A stretch of DNA of 64,000 nucleotides. Source: Periplaneta americana (taxonomy: Eukaryota; Arthropoda; Insecta; Blattodea; Blattidae). The stretch spans positions 176,347,988 to 176,411,987 of the forward strand of contig NC_091120.1 in the NCBI RefSeq assembly GCF_040183065.1, read 5' to 3'. The notes below the pieces were generated by a model. It saw only the letters and a list, made by a program, of their open reading frames with translations, was not told where the DNA came from and ran no database searches. The stretch's first letter is position 1. The number at the start of each line of letters is the position of its first letter. This document shows positions 36,992 to 43,655 of this stretch, piece by piece. Made by a program: the position numbers and the translations under genes.

Positions 36992-39900
36992 AAAAATATA
37001 ATTTACAACGTTTGGTTTACAACTTCAATCAAATGGCAGAAAGTTTCAATATGGAAATTTCTACTGACAAATATAAAGTGATGGCTTTTTTCAGGAAAGG
37101 AACTAGTCCATAGCAAAATTTGCATCAATAATAAGATCATCAAACAAGTAAAAAATTTTAGTTATCTCGGTTACCAAATTTCATATGAAGAAGAAAAAGA
37201 TTTGAATGAGAAAATTATTAAATTCAACAGAGCAATGGGATAATGAATCAGATACTCAAACCAACCTAGTACAAAAACACACGCGCACCAGAATTTATAA
37301 AACATTGGCCAGACCTGTTTTCGTAGTGAAGCTTGGACGATTCGTAATATTGATTCACAAAGCGGCGGCAGAAATGAGATTTACTGTATGTGTCGTACAG
37401 CGGGATACACGAGAATGGATCACATTAGAAATTTTGACATTATGAAAGAACTGCAGATTGAACCGATTACGGAATACCTACAGAAATACAGACAAAACTG
37501 GAGATCACATGCCATCAGAATGCCTCGTTCTAGAATTCCACGCCAAATTTTAAATTATCATCCTGTGGGCATGAGATCCTTGGGCAGACCGTTCAAGCGT
37601 TGGCAAGAGACCGTAACGAGCCACTAGGCCCAATACATGCAAGGATGATGGTGGTGATGATGATTAATGAAAAATAATAATGTCACTCACCAAATAAGTT
37701 GTTAAGCTGTGAGTTTCAGTGATTGAGTGTGATGAAGCAACCCATGTTATGTGTTGAAATTTCCTTTTCTTTCTTCTCTTTTAAATTTTTTTCCTTTGAC
37801 AGCAACACACAAGGCTAACAGAAAAGTTTACTTTCAACCACATTACCACTTAACCATTTATGTTGCCCATACCAGGATGCAATAAAAACTCGCATATTAA
37901 GATTATCTGTCAAATTGTTAGCGTTATCGTAGGTATCACGGTAGGCTACCGGTATCTATTTAAAACTTCCTTTCTTTCAATATTATTTCTTCTCGAAAAA
38001 GGACACTCTAACAATGAATTAACTACACCAGCATTATTTCTCGCATTTGTTTCTGTTCATATTTTCTCGAAACACGTAACAACATTGGCCCAGACTCACC
38101 ACTGTATACCCTCGCTTAAGTCATAAGGAGAGAAAACAGTGTGGGTCTGTGCCTGTCAAAGAGCTGGAATTTTTATGTTATTTATGGCATATTTAGGATA
38201 AGTTACTAGTGCTATGACAACAACATTCATTCACAGCATTACTCCGCTCCGTCTCAGTCCCCTGAGACTTTCTCCAGGTTGGAATACAGTACAGCGATAT
38301 ATGCTTCATTCAAATAACTAATATACAGTATTACATAAAAACACAAAATTTGATTTCAGTTAAGCCAAGTGACTGAGGCCCGGCCTCACTTGCCTCAGTC
38401 AATCAGCCGCCACTGCTCGGAACATTCACTGAGACTAAAACGGGTTGTTCTTTGGCCCAATGTCTGAATGGTTTATGATGATAATGATGATGATGATGAT
38501 GATGATTTTCTCAGTAAGAAAGCCCACTTACGATGTGGAATAAAATTCATGTACACTGTTTTCGCTGTAAGAAAAATCCTAATGTAAACACAAGCACGTG
38601 ACTGTCATACTTGTGATTGGCTCCCAGTCGAAACACTCACACGACGCAGGAAAATATAGTCCGTATTTGGAAACTATCATCTTGTATTATTTGAAAATAA
38701 AAAATTGAATTCTAGTTGTTAAATACAATGAAACATATAACTTCACTCATATGTAAAACGATATGTAAAAGAAAAGCTACTTTTATATTTTGTTATGTAC
38801 TATGAACGCGGATGAATACCAACAGTAATACCGAAGTAGTCTGTTCTTGTAACAAGCTGGCGTCACTTGAGCTCGTAGTTGTTCACGTAAGCACGTGGTA
38901 TTGAAGTATGGCTTCTGCATCCTCTGTGTGTGTTTTTATTAAACATAAGAATGGAAACTCTCTCAAAAACGGAGAAAAACAAATAGTCTTAAATGTATGT
39001 AATAAGTTATGTGAGTTTTAATTACAGTAATTATAAAGTAAATGTTTCCTAAGCAAATGAATGCATAGTAGTGATGTTAGGCCTACTTGACGAGTAGCGG
39101 GAAATGTTTAACATGAAAGAGAATGTACAACATTAGGCGGGAACATGTACTGAGAATCTATGGCGCCAAACAGCGGCCAAGTCCACACCTGTGGAGTAAC
39201 GGTCAGCGCGTCTGGCTGCGAAACCAGGTGGCCCGGGTTCGATTCCCTGTCGGGGCAAGTTACCTGGTTGTGGTTTTTTCCGGGGTTTTCCCTCAACCCA
39301 ATACGAGCAAATGCTGGGTAACTTTAGGTGCTGGACCTCGGACTCATTTCACCGGCATTATCACCTTCATATCATTCAGACGCTAAATAACCTAGAAGTT
39401 GATACAGCGTCGTAAAATAACCCAATAAAAAAAATAAAAAATACAGCGGCCAATGAAGCCTCACTTCAGTCACGTGCTATTGTTTATATTAGGATTTTTC
39501 TTACAGCGTAAAGATTATAGGTATGGTTTCCCATTTTCTATAAACATCATGAGTTGACTAAGTATAATCAAAGAACGATTCAAAGAACGTTTCTCAAAAG
39601 GAATATCCTGCTGCGGAATGCAGGAATGTGAGACTTATCAATTTACTTACCAAAGCCCTTTTCGGGCCCCATGACGACCCAGTCCGCGGAGCTGCAGAGG
39701 AGGCCGTGCTGCAGCAGGATGGGAGGTCCGCGCACGCTGGGGTCCGCTCCCTTGCCGTGAGGGATGCGGTGCAGCGTCAGCAGGTAGCCGTCACTCGTCT
39801 GCACGGTGTGGGACTCCGCGGGATAGCCGTACTTGACGATCAGTTCCGGCTGTGTACAATGTTAAACATGCCGTTGTTTGTTGCCTAGTCAAGACAGGTC

Positions 39901-42734
39901 TGAACCTCACAACTGATACCAAGAAGGTACCACTCATGAGGAGATAATGGGGTATGGTGGCCAGTTTCTTTCCCCCTCCACATCGCCGACTAACTATATA
40001 TTACACTACTCTCTTTCCAGCTAAAGATTGAAGTAAATGTAAATAAATGCACGTGGCATAATGGTTCCTGATTGGCTATTGGACGCACAACGCCTCCAAA
40101 CTCATGCTTGTCATCTTCTTCCTCATATTAAAATAGTTCCTTCTAAAATAATAAAATGTATAATATACATGGAATACGAGTGAATTAAACATGCTTATAA
40201 GAACACTTTCTTACAATTTAAACAACATGTTTACACGTATATTAGTAGTTTCAGACATTGCGTGTTAAATCATTGTAACGTGTATTATGGCAACGCGCAT
40301 GCGTAATAGGTATTAAATCCCTCCCAAGGTGACTTGCAGCTTCACAGAGCACATCAGCACAGCTGGTATAACACAGTGCGAGATTCAGTGTTGTCAACCT
40401 CATATAAATTTCTGTAGAATTAAATAAATTCTCCACTCTTCAAAGAATAACATTTAATCACGAATCTACAGAAAATGAAAATCCACTATTCCCAGTAGAG
40501 AAATAATAAATATTAACCCTCTGTGAGCATTTTACGGGTTAGTTTAATGAATGTGTTGAAATGTCTGCAATATATCGGATGATGGCTGCCCTGCGTGCTC
40601 ACTTGCTGAAAATAATGCGCCCTGGTGGCTGCTTTGGTAGCTAGCTTGCGATTGCGGAGTAATACATTTCGGTTTTGTTTACGTCTACTTCAATCTTTGG
40701 TTGGAAATAGAGTAGTCAGACTTCAGACGTATACAAACAATTGAAGGGCTTTTTGAAAAAATAACCATACTCATGGGCGATTTAAACATTGGCTTGACTA
40801 GAACGTATGGGGGGAAAAAATTGTTATGAAAGTTCATTATAACTTGGTGGGCCTTCCTTGTCAGATACACTCGCTATAGCTCATAGTTCTCCTATCATCG
40901 TTCATTACTCTCGATCCAAAACTTCATTCCACATATAGCTACCTTTATAAACTGCAACTAAGAATAAACAAGTCGGCTAAGGCGCTCGTCTGCCAATCCG
41001 GAGTTGCGCTCGTACGCGGATTCGATTCCCGCTTGAGCTGATTATCTATGTCCGTTCCAGGAATCTGTGAAGTAAGTTTGCGTATATGGGCGGAGTCTAT
41101 CTGTGCCGGAGTGTATTGCGGGAAGCATCAGCTTGAGGCCGCTAAGGGGCAAGATTGTCGTGGTAGCAGGTGTGGCGAGATTTCTTAATGTCCTTCAAGC
41201 TCGCTTCGTTCAAGCAATACCTCCCCCACAGCTGTCATTGGTCCTAGTCCTCCCACGTAAAACATGCGCAGATATCTTGTTTTTTCTACTCTACAGATTT
41301 CTGGGACGGATCATAGTTGGGCATTTTTTCGAGGTTTTCCCTCAACCGTCAGGTAATCTAAGTCGAATTCTCGGTCTAATTTCGCTATCATCAATCTCAT
41401 CGACGCTAAATAGCCTTATAGTTGATACAGCGTCCTTAAATAAAAAGTAAAAGAAAAAATAAATAAACAAAACAAACGTATGATCTGTTTTCATTTACTA
41501 TGCAGCACCAGTCGGAAATTGTAGAATTCTGATTGTTATAAGAGCAGACTACTAATGACAGAATACATGGCTAATGAAAAACTTCCAGAGCTGTGGACGG
41601 GATTAAATCTTTTCCATTCTCCACACCGGGAAGAAGAGTTTTTATTACAATATTAATTTGGAGAAGAATATTAGTTAGAAAAGTAAGAATTTAATAACAT
41701 TAATCAAAAGTAATATTCCCATAATATTGGTTACAAAAAGTGGACGAAAGCTTTGTGAGAACAAGTTTACCGATAATTAAAATGTAAGAAAAAATGAAAG
41801 GAAATTGATTTCAGAAACGACAATGAAGTCCGAAGTTTGAGGAAAAATACTTTTTTTTCTACTGTCCGAATACGAGGCCCAACGAGGTTCTTGGGTTGTA
41901 TGTGTATGATTTTCATGTCCGCATTTATATTATTGTATGTATGGTTAGCATTGGTTATGTGATCAGCGTATTGTGTCCTCTGGTTATTGCTTTAATGTGT
42001 TCTTTGTAGCGTGTTTGGAATGATCTGGCTGTCTGACCAAAAACTCAACACACTAGAGCAATACGAAATATACAAACACACTAAAACACACCCCGATCAA
42101 ATTCTCAACACACAGATCAATTTCAGTACACACACAATATTTGACTCCACTTTTCAACATCTTTCAACAATCAAACGCACACACATAACAGGCAGAGAAG
42201 TTCGATATGACGCCGAGATCTAGTTGGCTCTGAGGATGGTGTGATGAAGCACCGAAACAGCTGTAAGCCGTACAAACTTACATAATTTACACGAGTAAGT
42301 CCGCTAGTTAATCAATTACTTATATTAAAATATTAAAAGTAGTGTATGCAAGATTCAAAATGTTTTTAGAGGTCTTTTTAGGCAATTTATAGGTATTCAA
42401 GTTCCGAATCCTAATTATAAGAAATTAAATCAATAAAATTAATGGAATAACAATTTGACAAAACGATTAAATAAAACAATATTAGACGTGAAATATTGAA
42501 ACTAAAAAAAAAAATTAAGACAAATGTCACAATTATGAGATGGAAAGGTGTAGATGAGCTGAAGATACCCCGGGTATGTGACGCTTCTTCCTTCATTCAG
42601 CTTGTTATCAAGCGAAGTCTTACCGTGGTGAGATCCTGGTCGGGGTTCTTCCTCTGCGTCTTCACTGTGCGGGCGTGTGCCACGAGGGCCAAACCCAGAA
42701 CCACGAGAACGACCCTCATCTGCATCGCCGCCAT
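13852..42734 (-). CDS. secreted acid lipase (lipase 3-like), 8 exons
   Basis: Eight minus-strand exons join in frame to 402 codons: 42624-42734, 39651-39849, 35577-35691, 31129-31375, 26502-26660, 23735-23819, 21724-21866 and 13852-14001. All introns are GT-AG, with phases 0,1,2,0,0,1,0. A signal peptide covers residues 1-21 (hydrophobic MRVVLVVLGLALVAHA). The N-terminal lipase-associated region has KYGYPAESH and SDGYLLTLHRIP. The oxyanion strand is HGLLCSSADW (85-94). The nucleophile elbow GHSMG places Ser173, the acid is Asp347 in DNDWLA, and the base is His378 in FNHLDY. This is the acid (gastric/lysosomal-type) lipase family, about 400 residues, which hydrolyses tri- and diacylglycerols or steryl esters. 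Secretion and a digestive role in midgut are inferred from the signal peptide and GATA sites. The triad is intact and no frameshift was found. The exact paralogue name cannot be fixed from sequence alone. Confidence 0.93.
14883..16001 (+). mobile_element. hAT element with 8-bp TSD, internally deleted
   Basis: Ends CAGGGGCGGCCCGTCC (14883-14898) and, on the complement, CAGTAGCGGCTGGTGG are flanked by CTTTTTAT at 14875-14882 and 16002-16009. An 8-bp TSD with CAG-initial ends is diagnostic of hAT. At 1.1 kb it is far shorter than an autonomous copy. It keeps only the C-terminal dimerisation part of the transposase. Confidence 0.9.
15613..15935 (+). pseudogene. hAT transposase C-terminal dimerisation relic
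   Basis: Frame pieces LLNILVTTPMATAEPERCFS, then CLKRIKT, and after a frameshift near 15755 NTMSQDRL, LALAILSI-like and FYSRKERRMDF. A-x-x-E-R-x-F-S-x-L-K-x-I-K-T is the hAT family dimerisation signature, closest in style to the transposases related to zinc-finger MYM-type proteins. It is broken and lacks the catalytic region. Confidence 0.85.
16320..16436. repeat. left fragment of the CRE satellite
   Basis: Contains TCGTCATTGTTG, AGGTCGGTGACGTCACATCAC and GGCTATTAGTAGTCGGTGAT, the same blocks as the 101-bp array, cut off by the element at 16437. Confidence 0.7.
16437..17160. mobile_element. TIR element inserted in the satellite
   Basis: AGCGTATTCCGAATCTCA on the left and its complement TGAGATTCGGAATACGCT on the right. 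Flanking satellite text is GTCATT on one side and CATTGTTGG on the other, so CATT may be the target duplication. Satellite sequence resumes in register after it. About 725 bp, with no recognised transposase. Confidence 0.65.
17161..18450. repeat. 101-bp satellite with a CRE palindrome per unit
   Basis: GGCGCCTCGTCACTGTTGGC recurs every 101 bp (for example 17290, 17391, 17492). There are about 12-13 units, nearly identical. Each holds GGTGACGTCACGTCACTG, which includes TGACGTCA, the consensus cAMP-response element bound by CREB/ATF bZIP factors. Minor variants (TCGTATAGGCC, TCGTAGAGGTC, GACGTCAAG) run in blocks, showing local homogenisation. It is intronic to the lipase. Regulatory activity is only a possibility. 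Confidence 0.92.
18451..18990. repeat. 34-bp tandem array derived from the satellite
   Basis: Units of TGTTGCATTGTAGTGGTCGA plus TGGCGTCTCGTCAT, period 34 bp, about 14 copies with decayed edges. They share TCGATGGCG and CTCGTCA with the 101-bp units, so the short array looks like a sub-repeat expansion of the long one. Confidence 0.85.
19023..20371. repeat. inverted repeat flanking 1.3 kb
   Basis: TCCTTCAGTTACAAGCCGGA followed by GGCAACGCTG at 19023-19065 mirrors CAGTGTTGCCGACG and GACTTGTAACTGAAGAAGG at 20332-20371. AGTGGTCATGACGTCTCGTG follows the right arm and resembles the satellite unit, so the satellite may have grown from the subterminal part of this element. No coding frame is recognised in 19070-20330. 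Confidence 0.55.
20534..21593 (+). mobile_element. PIF/Harbinger remnant, TAA duplication
   Basis: GGGCCGAATTCATAGTC at 20534-20550 mirrors GACTATGAATTCGACCC ending at 21593. TAA flanks both sides (20531-20533 and 21594-21596). A 3-bp TWA target and GGGCC ends fit PIF/Harbinger, as does the transposase piece at 20784-20990. Subterminal AAACACTTAAG and ACTTAAGTGTTTCC also mirror each other. Confidence 0.85.
20784..20990 (+). pseudogene. Harbinger transposase N-terminal relic
   Basis: The frame MENPLEMYNDQQFKRRYRFD, then KNTVVNILVSLI, shifts frame once at about 20908 into GLPISPLLKVLVALRFYNTA then AFQVD. The layout (D-x-Q-F-x-x-R-Y-R-F, then L-P-I-S-P, then V-A-L-R-F-Y-x-T) is that of HARBI1-like transposases upstream of the DDE domain. 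The catalytic part is missing. Confidence 0.8.
21724..21866 (-). CDS. lipase exon 7
   Basis: Residues 306-353: AKFRQYDYG through TPPDYDLSKVTAPVALHYSD to NDWLAAVV. It carries the catalytic Asp347 in the D-N-D-W-L-A loop. Acceptor TTGCAG at 21867-21872, donor GTGAGT at 21718-21723. It enters in phase 1 and leaves in phase 0. Confidence 0.93.
22107..22700 (+). mobile_element. LINE 3' fragment (copy B1)
   Basis: Two adjoining frames: one with DSYKYLGCTISSN, VALYGAETWTL and EKRIEAFEM, then a stop at 22377, then LRRMERVKWTDRIRNE, RNWLGHWLRR and GRRVRGRKR. These are the post-palm landmarks of non-LTR reverse transcriptases. The 3' end TGCAGTGAAAGACCTGCCC then ATGAATGAATGAATAAA recurs at 32298-32352 and 55440-55482. 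It serves as the empty-site reference for the copy at 53686. Confidence 0.85.
23068..23670. mobile_element. TA-flanked TIR element
   Basis: CTGGGTGTTCATTTCAAAGT and, on the complement, CTGCGTGTTCAGTAAAGT are both followed by GTGTCATG and flanked by TA. TGCCTAT/CTAGGCAACTTCTC segments also mirror internally. Overlapping open frames on both strands (23161-23475) show no known motif. It lies in lipase intron 6. Confidence 0.65.
23735..23819 (-). CDS. lipase exon 6
   Basis: Residues 278-305 plus the first base of 306: TMLPVILGHTPAGASTKELV then HYGQGVQS. H-x-P-A-G-x-S-x-K-x-L-x-H-Y-x-Q is the conserved cap-region block of acid lipases. Acceptor TTGCAG, donor GTACTC. Confidence 0.93.
24590..26100. 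repeat. 91-bp AT-rich satellite in intron 5
   Basis: ACCGGTATAATTTTAAAACT recurs every 91 bp (25020, 25111, 25202, 25293 and on). Each unit also has CAAAATCAATATCTAATATA and AAGAAAATTGCTTAATAAGG. About 16 units; central ones are almost identical and edge ones diverge, as expected from unequal exchange. The centre of most units is the palindrome TACCGGTA; outer units have unrelated text of the same length there. Confidence 0.92.
26502..26660 (-). CDS. lipase exon 5
   Basis: Residues 225-277: WLLNLMGIYEFMPQTELLTL, then IGQVFCNDAAITQEICSNVL and FLIGGYDSAQLNR. The Cys pair (C-N-D-A and I-C-S-N) and F-L-I-x-G-Y-D match the family cap domain. Acceptor TTGCAG, donor GTGAGT; both boundaries are phase 0. 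Confidence 0.93.
26769..26897. repeat. microsatellite (ACTC)n / (AC)n
   Basis: Runs of CACTCACTC followed by imperfect CTCACG/CACTCA and a pure CA tract ending at 26897. It abuts the left end of the long inverted repeat at 26908. Confidence 0.9.
26908..27982. mobile_element. long-TIR element with tRNA-like boxes in both arms
   Basis: The left arm from CACTTACAAGGAGAGGAC (26908) to about 27165 mirrors the right arm from about 27752 to GTCCTCTCCTTGTTAGTG (27982), each about 240 bp. Read inward, each arm carries GTAGC(C/T)CATATGG- or GTAGCTCATGTGG-type A-box text and a GTTCGAATC- or GAGTTCGAATTC-type B box. The arms thus include a tRNA-like segment in head-to-head orientation. The centre holds an (AAT)n tract (27632-27723) and no transposase. 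It could be two inverted SINE copies or a foldback transposon. Confidence 0.65.
28170..29090 (+). mobile_element. tRNA-SINE split by a later insertion
   Basis: 28170-28266 matches the head of the complete SINE at 39181 (TAACGGTTAGCATGTCTG, TTTTTCCGGGGGTTTCCCTC). 28964-29090 matches its tail (GGTAACTTTCGGCGCTG, CTCAGACGCTAGATAACC, GTTGATAAAACCGTCC). The 697-bp stretch between is foreign. Confidence 0.8.
28267..28963. mobile_element. TIR insertion splitting the SINE
   Basis: CATCGACTCTA at 28267-28277 and its complement TAGAGTCGATG at 28953-28963 bound the insertion. The interior is AT-rich and non-coding. The insertion point is defined by the SINE consensus copy at 39181. Confidence 0.65.
29091..31128. 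other. rest of intron 4, little recognisable
   Basis: AT-rich. A possible degraded LINE frame lies near 29580-29700 (RPERMKRSRREDLDR-like). TAGGCCTA at 29713. No exon signature was found. Confidence 0.4.
31129..31375 (-). CDS. lipase exon 4 (nucleophile elbow)
   Basis: Residues 143-224 plus the last base of 142. It runs WHEMGVIDVPAMIDYILEKT, LFYAGHSMGTTMFYVM, then PEYNAKIRAMFSLAPVAFM. GHSMG holds Ser173, the nucleophile; W-H-E-M-G and L-A-P-V-A are family-specific. Acceptor CTACAG, donor GTAACA. Confidence 0.95.
31576..31831 (+). mobile_element. MITE family A, most complete copy
   Basis: CCTAGATCATATATACCCAG on the left and TTATATAATATATTATCTAG on the right. The body includes TGCTGCCATCTAG, CATTTGAATTGCATTAGCG and GGCGATCCTGGTGG. 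It is used as the reference for the split copy at 14156-16310. It lies in intron 3. Confidence 0.75.
32298..32352 (+). mobile_element. LINE 3' tail scrap
   Basis: GGGTTTGCAGTGAAAGACAT, then TTGGGCAGAAACTATGAATG, matches the 3' ends at 22676-22715 and 55440-55482. Only the last 55 bp of the LINE were copied. Confidence 0.7.
32971..33775 (+). mobile_element. recombinase-bearing repeat, copy 1
   Basis: Shared with 46014-46676 from GCTCGACCATGCCGAAATG through GCATAATGTACTATT. TTTTATGCTCGACCAT at the left edge recurs as its complement ATGGTCGAGCATAAAA at about 33660-33675, about 100 bp inside the right edge. The interior encodes the end of a tyrosine recombinase (33098-33370). Its limits are fixed by the interrupted LINE. 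Confidence 0.65.
33098..33370 (+). pseudogene. tyrosine recombinase C-terminus relic, copy 1
   Basis: Contains AKRHGGWKSNTVAKGYVEES then IQNKIEISNTIL. R-H-G-G-W-K-S followed eight residues on by G-Y fits the last catalytic blocks of tyrosine recombinases: His/Trp, then the nucleophilic Tyr. In Crypton- or DIRS-type enzymes this Tyr attacks DNA. The N-terminal two thirds, including the first Arg, are absent. About 50 residues after the Tyr are low-complexity S/N-rich. Confidence 0.55.
34122..35576. other. rest of intron 3, possible hAT left end
   Basis: CAGTGATGTCAAAGCAAGCG at 34122, exactly where the LINE stops, looks like a hAT terminus, but no partner end was found. An 80-codon minus-strand frame at 35138-35380 ends ILYAAWSSYIQGWPALIQ. 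I do not recognise it, and it lacks splice or family support. Confidence 0.35.
35577..35691 (-). CDS. lipase exon 3
   Basis: Residues 104 (completed) to 141 plus two bases of 142: AYLLADVGYDVWMGNVRGNT then YSRKNVHMTPSDNAFWEF. D-V-W-x-G-N-x-R-G-N-x-Y-S-R is the most conserved acid-lipase block. Acceptor TTACAG, donor GTAAGC. Confidence 0.95.
35985..36110. repeat. (TTA)n tract, tail of the adjacent LINE
   Basis: Long ATT/TTA run with two short interruptions. It lies exactly at the 3' end of the minus-strand LINE at 36111-36905. Confidence 0.9.
36111..36905 (-). mobile_element. LINE C-terminal fragment with (AAT)n tail
   Basis: Minus-strand reading gives [37 protein letters not shown], then ILPVVLYG-like and, at 36108-36326, GRPEGKRPLGRPRRRWEYII and INLAQDRDRWRAYVRAEM. 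It has several frame breaks. The same family supplies the reverse-transcriptase piece at 57038-57297 (shared [10 protein letters not shown]) and the tail at 2650-2828. Confidence 0.85.
36913..36988. repeat. (ATT)n microsatellite
   Basis: About 25 ATT units between two LINE fragments of opposite orientation. Confidence 0.9.
36989..37640 (+). mobile_element. second-family LINE 3' fragment
   Basis: Frame pieces QMAESFNMEISTDKYKVMAF, LSRLPN-like, MRFTVCVVQRDTREW, then MDHIRNFDIMKELQIEPITE, YLQKYRQNWRSHAIRMPRSR and RSLGRPFKRWQETV. These are typical of the region after the reverse-transcriptase palm. Three or more frameshifts. It lies in lipase intron 2. Confidence 0.8.
37641..39169. other. intron 2, unannotated part
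   Basis: A (GAT)n run at about 38478-38505. AGCCGCCACTG at 38399-38409 resembles a hAT right end (complement CAGTGGCGGCTGATTGACTG) without a partner. TAGGCCTA at 39078. No exon-like sequence. Confidence 0.4.
39181..39442 (+). mobile_element. full-length tRNA-SINE with 11-bp TSD
   Basis: Flanked by ACAGCGGCCAA at 39170-39180 and 39443-39453. The head has GTAACGGTCAGCGCGTCTGG (A box), the anticodon-like loop CTGCGAA and the B box GGGTTCGATTCCC. The tail has GACGCTAAATAACC, GTTGATACAGCGTCG and an A-rich end. The perfect TSD suggests a relatively recent insertion. Relatives: the split copy at 28170, and tail-sharing SINEs at 40965, 43403 and 56948. Confidence 0.92.
39651..39849 (-). CDS. lipase exon 2
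   Basis: Residues 38-103 plus one base of 104: PELIVKYGYPAESHTVQTSD, GYLLTLHRIPHGKG, then GPPILLQHGLLCSSADWVVM and GPEKGF. It starts the lipase-associated N-terminal domain and the oxyanion-hole strand (H-G-L-L). Acceptor ACACAG at 39850-39855, donor GTAAGT. It is GC-rich relative to the flanks. Confidence 0.95.
40965..41452 (+). mobile_element. tRNA-SINE with an extended middle
   Basis: Head GTCGGCTAAGGCGCTCGTCT with B box GGATTCGATTCCC at 40970-41045. The tail TTTTTTCGAGGTTTTCCCTC, then GACGCTAAATAGCC and GTTGATACAGCGTCC, runs to an A-rich end. Between them are about 280 bp absent from the sister copy at 43403, so either that copy is internally deleted or this one carries an insertion. Confidence 0.75.
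41876..42235. mobile_element. Penelope-like retroelement end with 5' inversion
   Basis: On the minus strand (42043 down to about 41876), ARSFQTRYKEHIKAITRG, then after one frame break YADHITNANHTYNN and MKIIHIQPKN, matches the GIY-YIG endonuclease of Penelope-like elements (the R-F-x-x-R-x-x-E-H block). From about 42043 on the plus strand comes the next part of the same protein: KLNTLEQYEIYKHTKTHPDQ, then ILNTQINFSTHTIFDS. GAGGATGGTGTGATGAAGCA follows. The 5' segment is flipped relative to the 3' segment, and the two abut at a protein-contiguous point. Confidence 0.7.
42624..42734 (-). CDS. lipase exon 1 (signal peptide)
   Basis: Residues 1-37: MAAMQMRVVLVVLGLALVAH, then ARTVKTQRKNPDQDLTT. 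The signal peptide probably ends after A-H-A (residue 21). Donor GTAAGA at 42618-42623. The start at 42734 is chosen because it lies 10 nt past a consensus initiator. Met4 and Met6 are alternatives; the in-frame Met at 42794 would lie upstream of the TATA box. Confidence 0.9.
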
Positions 42735-42741
42735 GACTGTC

Positions 42742-42819
42742 ACTGACAGGAGCCGGTCTTTCTCGCCTAATATAAGCGCAATTCTTGATAACACCAGATA
42801 TGCCGGATTACGTGATAAG
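42742..42819 (-). promoter_or_regulatory. lipase core promoter with GATA cluster
   Basis: Minus-strand TATATTA (42774-42768) stands 30 nt upstream of the A of TCAGT (42746-42742), the arthropod initiator consensus. Transcription would start near 42744, giving a 5' UTR of about 10 nt. Upstream are GATA sites: TGATAA at 42786-42791, AGATA at 42796-42800 and TGATAAG at 42813-42819 (plus strand). GATA factors drive many insect midgut genes, which would suit a digestive lipase. Confidence 0.7.
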
Positions 42820-43402
42820 AGCCGTGAATTGGAATGAAAAGGGCGTAAGTCTTCATTTTAAGTAAGCAAAATTGAAATAATCCTTGTCAAGCTGGTTTGT
42901 ATAGGCCTAATGTTGTTTATTTACATTTTTAAGACAGATTATACAGATTTTTCCTTGCGGTTCTGTGGATTGAACGTGGGCGGAAACTTATCTTTATTAT
43001 TGTTCATTGACATCTATGCGGTGGCCCGCATCGTGCTGACCACATGGTCAGGTAAGCCTACCATGTGAGAAAGTCTACAATTGACCTAAAGATATGCCCT
43101 TCCCTACATCCCATTTGCGTTTGTCTGTAGAAGAAGGGAAGTAAATAAGTCGTCAAAGAAAGAAAGATTTATAGCACTGTATGTAATATAAGGATTTTCA
43201 GAAGTAAGATACGAGTATAACTTCAGTGGTTCATATTTTCTCCATTTTATACATAATCTTGAAAATACTGACACTGGCTTATTACACAAAAAATGGGATT
43301 TTTTTAATCACCTTGATAAGTTTGTTTTGTTTCTGATTGTCCTGGTGGTGGTTTTATCAGTAGCCATTTTCCTGTAACCTGGCCTGCAAGATCACCAGAG
43401 CG
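42820..43402. other. upstream flank, no gene
   Basis: No repeat boundary or coding frame is recognised. TAGGCCTA at 42902. Confidence 0.35.
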
Positions 43403-43655
43403 ATCGGTGTAGTTCAGTAGGCTAAGGCGCTGGCCTGCCGACCCAGAGTTGCGCTCGGACGCGGGTTCAATTCCCGCTTGGGCTGATTATATGCTTCTTT
43501 TTTTTTTTCGAGGTTTTCTCTAACCAAAGGCGAATGTCAGGTAATCTACGGCGAATCCTCGGCCTCATCTCGCCAAATACCATTTCGCTATCACCAATCC
43601 CATCGGCGCTAAATAACCGAGTAGTTGATACAGCGTCGTTAAATAACCCACTAAG
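43403..43655 (+). mobile_element. tRNA-SINE, short-middle form
   Basis: Head GTGTAGTTCAGTAGGCTAAG, B box GCGGGTTCAATTCCCGC, a T-run, then TCGAGGTTTTCTCTAACC and the tail GGCGCTAAATAACC and GTTGATACAGCGTCG. It shares both ends with 40965-41452. No clear TSD. Confidence 0.8.

Noticed and set aside
39628-39888. plus-strand 86-codon frame
   Set aside because: Antisense of lipase exon 2; GC-rich exon keeps the opposite strand open.
42735-42794. upstream in-frame Met (42794) as lipase start
   Set aside because: It lies upstream of the TATA box and would put charged residues before the signal peptide.
42496-42837. plus-strand 113-codon frame
   Set aside because: Overlaps lipase exon 1 and promoter in antisense, with no family motif.
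43403-43490. functional tRNA gene
   Set aside because: A and B boxes present, but joined to a SINE tail shared with other copies and without proper arm pairing.
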